The notes beneath the pieces are model-generated. The model saw only the letters and a list, made by a program, of their open reading frames with translations. It did no database searches and was not told where the DNA came from. 64,000 nt of DNA from Mycolicibacterium sp. J2 (GTDB lineage Bacteria > Actinomycetota > Actinomycetes > Mycobacteriales > Mycobacteriaceae), in contig NZ_JAPFPY010000034.1 in assembly GCF_026240945.1 (NCBI RefSeq), positions 1 to 64,000 of the forward strand, read 5' to 3'. Position 1 is the first letter of the stretch, and every line of letters starts with the position of its first letter. This document shows positions 45,261 through 52,927 of this stretch, in pieces. Made by a program: the position numbers and the translations under genes.

Positions 45261-45818
45261 GTGCGAAGGGCTGCGCTGGGGATGGCGATCGTGACGAGCC
45301 TCGTGCTGGCGGGCTGCGGATCGAGTGATTCCACCGTCTCCAAGACACCGGATGCCAGCACTCCCGCGGCCGCCCCACACACCACCGTCGTCGCACCGGC
45401 GCCGATCGTGACGCCGACCGCCGCGGCGCCCGCACCCGATCCGTGTGCGGTGAATCTGGCCGCCCCGGAGATCGCCAAGGCGGTGTCGACGTTGCCGCGC
45501 GACCCGCGCAGTAATCAGGCCTGGAGCCCGGAACCGTTGGCGGGCAACTACAACGAGTGCGCCCCGCTGTCGGTGGTGATCGTGAAGGCCAACACCAACG
45601 CCCCGAACGCCAACACCAGGGCGGTGATGTTCCACCTGGGCAAGTTCATTCCGACCGGGGTGCCCGACACCTACGGGTTCAACGGAATCGACGAGAGCGC
45701 CAGCACCGGCGACACCGTTGCGCTCAAGTTCTCCGGTGGCACGCCGGGGTTGGACAGCGTGGTGCGGTTCCGGTGGAACGGCAACGGCGTGGAGCTGATC
45801 GGCAACACCGGGCACTGA
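45261..45818 (+). CDS. lprE: Lipoprotein, LprE-like
   Basis: 185 residues from GTG 45261, which gives a proper signal peptide (RRAALGMAIVTSLVLAGC) with lipobox LAGC. The longer frame from 45186 would put 25 extra residues before it. An Ala/Pro/Thr-rich linker is followed by a globular domain (PCAVNLAAPEIAKAVSTL ... NYNECAPLSVVIV) with two cysteines likely disulfide bonded. It matches LprE (Rv1252c) by position and pattern. It faces divergently from DeaD. Confidence 0.85.
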   Translation: MRRAALGMAIVTSLVLAGCGSSDSTVSKTPDASTPAAAPHTTVVAPAPIVTPTAAAPAPDPCAVNLAAPEIAKAVSTLPRDPRSNQAWSPEPLAGNYNECAPLSVVIVKANTNAPNANTRAVMFHLGKFIPTGVPDTYGFNGIDESASTGDTVALKFSGGTPGLDSVVRFRWNGNGVELIGNTGH

Positions 45819-45871
45819 GGCGTGCCCGCGACGCGATAGGGGATGTCGGCGCGCTCCCCTAGCCTGGGTGC

Positions 45872-48800
45872 GTGTTCGTCGCAGGGGATCGAGTCATCTA
45901 CAGCGCCTCGGACCTCGCGGCCGCCGCCCGCTGCGAGTACGCGCTGCTGCGCTCGTTCGACGCGCAGTTGGGCCGCGGCCCGAAAGTGTCCGCCTCCGAC
46001 GAACTGTTGGCCCGGACCGCCGCGCTCGGCCACGACCACGAGCAGCGCCACCTCGAGGAACTGCGCGCCGACGGCACCGTCACGGTGATCGGCAGACCGC
46101 CGTACACCGTCGCCGGGCTCACCGCGGCCGCCGAACAGACCATGGCCGCGGTGGAGCGCCGGGCACCGGCCATCTACCAGGCCGCGATGTTCGACGGCCG
46201 GTTCGCCGGGTTCGCGGACTTCCTGCAATTCGAGACCGGGCGCTACCGGCTGCGCGACACCAAGCTGTCCCGGTCGGTGAAGGTCGAGGCGCTGCTGCAG
46301 CTGGCCGCCTATGCCGACACCCTGACCACGGCGGGGGTTCCCGTCGCGCCGGAGGTTGAGCTGGTGCTCGGTGACGGCGCGGTGTCGCGCTATCAGGTGG
46401 ACGAGTTGCTGCCCGTGTACCGGCCGCGGCGGGCGGCATTGCAGCGGTTGCTGGATGGGCACCTGGCGGCCGACGGGCCGGTGTCCTGGACCGACGAGGG
46501 GGTACGCGCCTGCTTCCGCTGCCCCGAATGCGAGCAGCAGGTCCGGGCGACCGACGACCTGCTGCTGGTCGCCGGAATGCGAACCAGCCAGCGCGCCCGG
46601 CTGATCGACGCCGGCATCACGACGGTGCAGAGCCTGGCCGAGCACACCGGTCCGGTGCCCGAGCTGGCGAACCGCACCGTCACCGCACTGACGGCCCAGG
46701 CACGGCTGCAGATCGCCGAGCGGGTGGACGGCAAGCCACCGTTCGAGGTCGTCGATGCGCAGCCGCTGATGCTGCTGCCCGACCCTGACAAGGGCGATCT
46801 GTTCTTCGATTTCGAAGGCGATCCGCTGTGGACGGTGAACGGCCGCGACTGGGGGTTGGAATACCTGTGGGGCGTGCTGACCGTCACCGACGAGTTCACC
46901 CCGTACTGGGCGCACGACCGGGGTGAGGAACGGCAGGCCCTTGTCGACTTCCTGGCCATGGTGCGCAAGCGGCTCAAACGCTTCCCGAAGATGCACATCT
47001 ACCACTACGCGGCCTACGAGAAGAGCACGTTGCTGCGGCTGGCCGGACGCTACGGCGTCGGCGAAAACGAGGTGGACGACCTGCTGCGCAACGGCGTGCT
47101 GGTGGACCTTTATCCCCTGGTGCGCAAGAGCATTCGGGTGGGCACCGAGAGCTACAGCATCAAGTACCTGGAGCCGCTGTACATGGGAGGCGAGCTGCGC
47201 GACGGCGAGGTGACCAATGCCGCCGACTCGATCACCCAGTACGCCCGCTACTGCGCCCTGCGCGACGACGGCCAGCCGGACGAGGCGGCCGTCGTGCTCA
47301 AGGAGATCGAGGACTACAACCGGTACGACTGCCGGTCGACGCGGCGGCTACGGGACTGGCTGATGGCCAGGGCCATCGAATCCGAGGTGCCGCCGCGCGG
47401 CCCGCAACCAGTTCATGCGTCGGGCGCCGATGCCAGCACCGCGGTGTCCGATGCCGTGGACCGGGCGCTGCTGAGATTCGCCGGGGAAGGTATCGAGGAG
47501 CGCACGGCCGAGCAGACAGCTGTCGCGATGGTGGCGGCCGCCCGCGGTTTTCACAAGCGGGAGGACAAGCCGTACTGGTGGGGCCATTTCGACCGGGTGA
47601 ACAATCCCGTCGACGAATGGTCGGACAACAGCGGCGTTTTCGTGGCCGACCGCGCCGAGGTGGTGAACGACTGGCACCAACCTCCGAAGGCCCGCAAGCC
47701 GCAACGTCACGTGTTGCTGACCGGCGAGTTGGCCAACGGCGAACTCAACTCCGACATGTACGCGCTGTACGACCCGCCGGCGCCCGCGGGGCTCACCGAG
47801 GACCCGGACCGTCGCGCGTTCGGCTCGGTGACCGTGCTCGAGTGCGATGATCCCGAGGTGCCGACGCAGGTGCTGATCTGCGAGCGGGAACCCAAGAGCG
47901 CGGGGACCTTCGACCAGATGCCGTTTGCGCTGACACCGGGGCCGCCGATCAACACCAAGCCGCTGCAGGAGTCGATCGCCGACACCGCCGCACAGCTGGC
48001 CGCCGGGTTGCCCGCCCTGCCGGCCGACGCCGTCACCGACATCCTGTTGCGCCGTGCGCCGCGCATGGTCGGCGGCGGCCGGCTTCCCCGCACCGGGGAC
48101 GTCGCCGCCGATATGACGACTGCCCTGCTGGCACTGGACCGCTCCTACCTGGCCGTGCACGGCCCGCCCGGCACCGGCAAGACCTTCACCTCGGCCAAGG
48201 TCATCGAGCGGTTGGTCAACGAGCACGGCTGGCGGGTCGGCGTGGTGGCGCAGTCACACGCCGTGGTGGAGAACCTGTTCCGCGATGTGATGGCCGCCGG
48301 TGTCGACGGCTCGCGGGTCGGCAAGAAGATGAATACCGTCAATGCCGGCTGGACCACGTTGACCAATCCGGAATTCGCCGGGTTCATCGCCGACAACGAC
48401 GGCTGCGTGGTGGGTGGAACGGGGTGGGACTTCGCCAATGCCAACAAGATTCCACGGCTGGCACTGGACCTGCTGGTCATCGAGGAGGCCGGTCAGTACA
48501 GCCTGGCCAACACCATCGCCGTGGCACCGGCGGCGCGCAACCTGATGCTGCTGGGTGATCCGCAACAGCTGCCGCAGGTCAGTCAGGGCACCCACCCCGA
48601 GCCGGTCGACGAGTCGGCGCTCGGCTGGCTGGTCGACGGCCACCACACCCTGCCCCCGGAGCGGGGTTACTTCTTGGACTGCTCGTTCCGGATGCATCCC
48701 GCGGTGTGCGGACCGGTCTCCCGGTTGTCCTACGACGGTCGGCTCCAGGCCCGCGAAGATGTCAGTGGGGCAAGGCATCTGGATGGGGTGGCGCCGGGCG

Positions 48801-49270
48801 TACAGGTGTTGACCGTCGCCCATGACGGCAATTCCACCGACAGTCCCGAGGAGGCCGAGGCCATCGCCGCCCGGATAGCGTCGCTGCTCGGCGCCGCATG
48901 GACCGACGAACACGGCACCACCGCACTGGACCAGCAGCACGTGCTGGTCGTGACGCCGTACAACGCCCAGGTGGTGACCCTACGTCGCGTGCTCGACGCT
49001 GCCGGGCTGACCGATGTCGAGGTCGGTACCGTGGACAAGTTCCAAGGCCGGCAGGCGCCGGTCGTCTTCATCTCCATGGCGACGTCGTCTGCCGACGAGG
49101 CGCCACGCGGAGTGTCGTTCCTGTTCAACAGGAATCGGCTCAATGTGGCGGTCAGCCGCGCCAAGCACACCGCGTTCATCGTGCGGTCGGCCCTGTTGAC
49201 GGATTACCTGCCCGCGACACCCGACCGGCTGACCGAATTGGGAGCTTTCCTCGCGCTGACCGGCGGCTGA
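45872..49270 (+). CDS. TM0106-family RecB-like nuclease fused to SF1 helicase
   Basis: 1132 residues. An N-terminal RecB-like nuclease region (residues 1-270, FADFLQFETGRYRLRDTKLS) includes cysteines in RCEYA and CFRCPECEQ likely to hold an Fe-S cluster. An RNase H-like region (FFDFEGDP, near 310) follows. A C-terminal SF1 Dna2-like helicase has Walker A GPPGTGKT at 764-771, Walker B VIEEAGQ near 870, and the GDPQQLPQ and VTPYNAQV motifs. It corresponds to Rv1251c. Probably processes DNA ends or structures; the exact pathway is not known. Confidence 0.9.
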   Translation: MFVAGDRVIYSASDLAAAARCEYALLRSFDAQLGRGPKVSASDELLARTAALGHDHEQRHLEELRADGTVTVIGRPPYTVAGLTAAAEQTMAAVERRAPAIYQAAMFDGRFAGFADFLQFETGRYRLRDTKLSRSVKVEALLQLAAYADTLTTAGVPVAPEVELVLGDGAVSRYQVDELLPVYRPRRAALQRLLDGHLAADGPVSWTDEGVRACFRCPECEQQVRATDDLLLVAGMRTSQRARLIDAGITTVQSLAEHTGPVPELANRTVTALTAQARLQIAERVDGKPPFEVVDAQPLMLLPDPDKGDLFFDFEGDPLWTVNGRDWGLEYLWGVLTVTDEFTPYWAHDRGEERQALVDFLAMVRKRLKRFPKMHIYHYAAYEKSTLLRLAGRYGVGENEVDDLLRNGVLVDLYPLVRKSIRVGTESYSIKYLEPLYMGGELRDGEVTNAADSITQYARYCALRDDGQPDEAAVVLKEIEDYNRYDCRSTRRLRDWLMARAIESEVPPRGPQPVHASGADASTAVSDAVDRALLRFAGEGIEERTAEQTAVAMVAAARGFHKREDKPYWWGHFDRVNNPVDEWSDNSGVFVADRAEVVNDWHQPPKARKPQRHVLLTGELANGELNSDMYALYDPPAPAGLTEDPDRRAFGSVTVLECDDPEVPTQVLICEREPKSAGTFDQMPFALTPGPPINTKPLQESIADTAAQLAAGLPALPADAVTDILLRRAPRMVGGGRLPRTGDVAADMTTALLALDRSYLAVHGPPGTGKTFTSAKVIERLVNEHGWRVGVVAQSHAVVENLFRDVMAAGVDGSRVGKKMNTVNAGWTTLTNPEFAGFIADNDGCVVGGTGWDFANANKIPRLALDLLVIEEAGQYSLANTIAVAPAARNLMLLGDPQQLPQVSQGTHPEPVDESALGWLVDGHHTLPPERGYFLDCSFRMHPAVCGPVSRLSYDGRLQAREDVSGARHLDGVAPGVQVLTVAHDGNSTDSPEEAEAIAARIASLLGAAWTDEHGTTALDQQHVLVVTPYNAQVVTLRRVLDAAGLTDVEVGTVDKFQGRQAPVVFISMATSSADEAPRGVSFLFNRNRLNVAVSRAKHTAFIVRSALLTDYLPATPDRLTELGAFLALTGG

Positions 49271-49305
49271 CGGTACTTGTCGTACCCCTCTGCCAGAATC
49301 TGGTT

Positions 49306-50283
49306 ATGTCCACCGCCGCAGCGTCTTTGGAACCCAAAGAGCGGCTGGAAGGACTCTTCGACGAGGTCGCCGAACTGATGGGCCAGCGCAACGCCATCGA
49401 CAGCCGGCTCGTCGAAATCATCGCCGAGATCGACCGCGACGAACTGGCCGGCATCACCGGCGCCCGCTCCCTCAACGCACTGGTCGCCTGGAAAACCGGC
49501 ATGTCCGAACGCAACGCCGAAATCATGGTCGCCGTCGCACACCGCCTCGACGACTTCCCCCGCTGCGCACAAGGCATGCGAGAAGGCACGCTCTCGCTGG
49601 ATCAGGTCGGCATCATCGCCGAACGCGCCGCCGACGGCTCCGACGCCCACTACGCCGAACTCGCCCTCTCAGCCACCGTCAGCCAACTACGCACCGCCAT
49701 CAACTTCGTCCCCCGCCCCCAACCCAAAGGCAAAACCGAACCGACACCCCAGATCACCAAAACCGAACACGGCGAGCACACCACCTACCGCATCACCCTG
49801 CCCCGACTGGAAGCCGCCACACTCGACGCCGCACTCACGTCCCGCCACGACACCCTGGTCGCCGACCACCCCGGCGAGGACACCCCGTTTCCCACCCAAG
49901 TCGATGCGTTCATGAGTCTTGTCAAGGCCGGCTGGGACACCGACACCGCCGCCCGCCCCCACGGTCAACACAGCACCGTCATCGTGCACATCGATGTCGA
50001 CCAACCCGCCGCCCTGCACCTCGGGCCGATCCTGTCCGACGCAGAGCGCCGCGAACTGTTGTGCGACACCACCTGCGAAGTGTGGTTCCAGCGCGACGGC
50101 CGACCCATCGGCGCCGGACGCAGCACCCGCACCATCAGCCGCCGACTCCGCCGCGCCCTGGAACACCGCGACCGGCACTGCGTCATCCCCGGCTGCGCCT
50201 CCACGCGAGGGTTGCATGCCCACCACCTCATCCACTGGGAAGACGGCAGCCCCACCGACCTGAACAAGCTGAAGTATCGCTAA
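49306..50283 (+). pseudogene. 13E12-repeat DUF222/HNH protein, 3'-truncated by element insertion
   Basis: 325 residues from ATG 49306. The DUF222 region spans about 20-270. The C-terminal HNH begins normally (HCVIPGCASTRGLHAHHLIHWEDG) but after SPTDLNK the sequence becomes LKYR and a stop, instead of the expected NLxLLCxxHHxxxH that completes the nuclease. The gene is thus cut in the HNH motif exactly at the start of the serine-integrase element. The remaining HNH half is not in the window. These 13E12 genes are repeated in mycobacterial genomes and serve as phiRv1 integration sites. Confidence 0.88.
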
Positions 50284-50285
50284 AC
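50255..50285. other. Left attachment junction (attL) of the integrated element
   Basis: The point where the 13E12 reading frame leaves its family pattern, between the codons for SPTDLN and the integrase start at 50293. Serine integrases use a core of only a few bases, so the exact crossover cannot be set without the right junction. Confidence 0.6.
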
Positions 50286-50292
50286 TACCCTC

Positions 50293-51732
50293 ATGGGGAA
50301 AGCGAAAACTCCAGCTCAGCGTGTCGGGGTGCGGTCCGCGGCGATCTACGCCCGCATCTCAGCTGATGTGGAGGGCACCGGCCTGGGGGTCGCCCGTCAA
50401 CTCGAAGACTGCCGCAAGCTCGCCGCGGAGCGAGGCTGGCCGATCGGTGACGAGTACGTCGACAATGATGTCTCAGCGTATTCGGGAAAGCCGCGCCGCG
50501 AGTACGCCCGCATGCTGGATGACCTGAAATCCGGTGCGCGGGATGCGGTGATCGTCTACAACCTCGACCGGCTACATCGCCGTCCGGTCGAGTTGGAAGA
50601 CTTCGTGACGCTGTGTGAGTCGGTCGGGGTGCGTGATGTCGCCACCGTGACCGCCGATATCGATTTGGGTAACGATGACGGGTTGTTCATGGCCCGGATT
50701 TTCGCCGCGTTCGCCGCCAAAGAATCCGGCCGCAAATCCGCGCGTATCCGCCGCAAGATGTTGCAGAACGCCGAACAAGGATTGCCGCACGGCTCAGCGC
50801 GCCCCTTCGGCTACGAATCCGACAAGATCACCGTCCGCCCGGACGAAGCCAAGGTAATTCGGGAGATAGTCGACCGCTACCTTGCTGGGGCGTCGATCCG
50901 GTCGTTGACAATCTGGCTCAACGACACCGGGATCGCCCCGGCGGTGTCCAAGTCGTGGCATACCACCGCAGTACGCCAAATCCTGATCTCGGGCCGTATC
51001 GCGGGCTTACGTGAGCATCATGGGGAGGTGATCGGCCCCGCAGCGTGGCCGGCGATCATCGCCCCAGCCGAACGTGACCGCATCCTGGCCCGCATGGCGA
51101 CCCGCGCGTTGACCAAGACCCGCGCCCCACGCACCTACCTGTTGTCGGGGATGCTGCGCTGCGGCCGGTGCGGGAACCGGTTGTTTTCCCAAGCCCGCCA
51201 TAATAATCCAACTAACCGAGTGCGCCGCTATGTGTGTTTGAAAGGCCCCGACCACGGCGGCTGCGGACGACTGACCGTGGTCGCGCAACCAGTCGAAGAA
51301 CTGTTGACTGACGCGGTGCTGACGCGGCTGGACTCCCCACAGCTCGCGGAGGCATTGGCAGGTAAGTCCTGTGTCGATGCCGATGTCGCCGCGTTGGCCG
51401 CGCAGCTGGAGGCAGATCAGGCACGCCTGGATGAACTCGCCGGACTGTATGCCGAGGGTGCGGTGTCGGCGCGGGAATGGATCGCGGCCCGCGACCCCAT
51501 CACCGACCGCATCACCCAAGCCCGCCGCGACATCGCCCAGGCCACCGACACCAGCTCCGTGGTCGACCTGGCGGGCACCGGCAACGTACTGCGCGGCCAA
51601 TGGGATGACCTCGACATCGACCGCCAACAAGCCATCATCAAGTCGGTGCTCGACCACGCAGTGATTGCTGCGGGCACTCCTGGGTCCCGCAGCCTTGATA
51701 TCAACCGAGTTAAACCCCACTGGAAGGTATAG
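50293..51732 (+). CDS. Large serine integrase
   Basis: 479 residues. The resolvase domain starts AAIYARISAD with catalytic Ser23 and continues with LDRLHRRPVELEDF and an E-x-x-R-R helix. A recombinase domain occupies about 160-290. A zinc ribbon (LRCGRCGNRLF ... CGRL) lies near 300-340. The C-terminal coiled coil is Ala/Asp rich. It cuts attP and attB in a 13E12 gene and joins them by subunit rotation, and it lies beside attL as usual. The phiRv1 integrase (also a 13E12-targeting serine integrase) shares the order of motifs and GVARQxEDC. Confidence 0.93.
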   Translation: MGKAKTPAQRVGVRSAAIYARISADVEGTGLGVARQLEDCRKLAAERGWPIGDEYVDNDVSAYSGKPRREYARMLDDLKSGARDAVIVYNLDRLHRRPVELEDFVTLCESVGVRDVATVTADIDLGNDDGLFMARIFAAFAAKESGRKSARIRRKMLQNAEQGLPHGSARPFGYESDKITVRPDEAKVIREIVDRYLAGASIRSLTIWLNDTGIAPAVSKSWHTTAVRQILISGRIAGLREHHGEVIGPAAWPAIIAPAERDRILARMATRALTKTRAPRTYLLSGMLRCGRCGNRLFSQARHNNPTNRVRRYVCLKGPDHGGCGRLTVVAQPVEELLTDAVLTRLDSPQLAEALAGKSCVDADVAALAAQLEADQARLDELAGLYAEGAVSAREWIAARDPITDRITQARRDIAQATDTSSVVDLAGTGNVLRGQWDDLDIDRQQAIIKSVLDHAVIAAGTPGSRSLDINRVKPHWKV

Positions 51733-51970
51733 CTGGCAGCCACATCTTGGACGTTGCAGCGTTCTGACGCAGATCAGCAAACCTGGTCACAGCCCAGGAC
51801 TGCGGTGATTGCGGAGAAATCTGATCGCCGTGCGCGTTGTATCGCCACCCCCGAGCGCGACTGGCCACCAGCTCGAAGTCATCTCGTTGTCGGCGCGGCA
51901 CTATAGCGTCGAAAGTACCGACGATAGGATCACGGCACAGGTGGCGTTATAGGACTTGAGGGAGGCTGAG
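51733..51970. other. Intergenic region between integrase and AAA ATPase
   Basis: About 240 bases with no convincing gene; presumably the promoter of the ATPase-subtilase pair. GGGAGG lies six bases before the ATPase ATG. A 63-codon frame on the minus strand (51710-51901) has no supporting features. Confidence 0.4.
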
Positions 51971-52927
51971 ATGGCACGTGGAGACCTCCTGCTTGACCTC
52001 GTGGAGGCCGAGCGCCGCGGAGACCGGGATCGTTTCCGAATCCTCGTTGAGGCTGTGATCGCCGAGGAACGCGCCAATCAGCACCACCTGCTCGCTGATC
52101 GCCTTTCCGAGATCATTACCACCACTGGGCAGAGTCTGGTCCGCGACGATCGTGCCGCAGCGATTCGCGACCTTGTCCATGAAGTGGTGCCGAACCGGCG
52201 GTTAGACGACTTGGAACTCGCCCCGGTTCCCAGGCGCGTTGTGTCCGAGCTGATTGAGGAGCAGAAGCGCGCTGAGCTGTTGCGCAGCTATGGGATTGAG
52301 CCACGTAACAGACTGCTGCTGTCCGGACCGCCGGGTAACGGTAAGACCAGTGTCGCCGAAGCGATCGCCGCCGAGTTGATGCTCCCGTTCTACGTGATTC
52401 GCTACGAAGGGGTCGTTTCGAGCTTCCTCGGCGAGACCGCCGCCCGACTCGACAGTGCCTTCGAATTCGCCCGAACTCGCCGGTGTGTCTTGTTTTTCGA
52501 CGAACTCGACACAATCGCCAAGGAACGCTCCGACGCACACGAGACAGGCGAAATCAAACGAGTTGTCTCCACCTTGCTGCTTCAGATCGACGGGCTCCCA
52601 GCTCATGTGCTCTTCGTTGGTGCGACCAATCACAGCGAATTGCTCGACCGTGCGGCGTGGCGGCGTTTCCAGATTCGCGCCGAGCTCGAAGCGCCCAGTC
52701 GCTCCCAAGCCACCCGGTTCCTGGAGCGGCTGGCCGTGCGGCTAGGTGGCGACTTGGGTTTTACTCCGAGGACACTCGCAGACAAACTCGCCGGGGCGAG
52801 TTACGCCGAACTGGAGGAGTTTGCGTTGGACGTACGTCGTCGGGCCGTACTGGAGTTGCCAGACAGCAACCTGCGCCGCATCGTTCAAGAACGACTTGAG
52901 CACCGACGTGGTCAGGTCGCCGAGTGA
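51971..52927 (+). CDS. AAA ATPase paired with a subtilase
   Basis: 318 residues from ATG 51971. An N-terminal helical section (1-85, DLLLDLVEAERRGDRDRFR) probably binds the partner. A single AAA+ domain follows: Walker A GPPGNGKT at 119-126, Walker B LFFDELD (Asp177, Glu178), sensor GATN near 220 and an arginine-finger pair AAWRRF at 230. It resembles FtsH/p97-type AAA domains but lacks a protease or second domain. The next gene, a subtilase, overlaps its stop (GTGA), so the two form one unit: the ATPase may unfold or hand over substrates. Candidate defence cassette, by analogy. Confidence 0.85.
   Translation: MARGDLLLDLVEAERRGDRDRFRILVEAVIAEERANQHHLLADRLSEIITTTGQSLVRDDRAAAIRDLVHEVVPNRRLDDLELAPVPRRVVSELIEEQKRAELLRSYGIEPRNRLLLSGPPGNGKTSVAEAIAAELMLPFYVIRYEGVVSSFLGETAARLDSAFEFARTRRCVLFFDELDTIAKERSDAHETGEIKRVVSTLLLQIDGLPAHVLFVGATNHSELLDRAAWRRFQIRAELEAPSRSQATRFLERLAVRLGGDLGFTPRTLADKLAGASYAELEEFALDVRRRAVLELPDSNLRRIVQERLEHRRGQVAE

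Noticed and set aside
43613..45328. 571-codon frame antisense to deaD
   Set aside because: DeaD carries all helicase motifs on the minus strand; the antisense frame has none.
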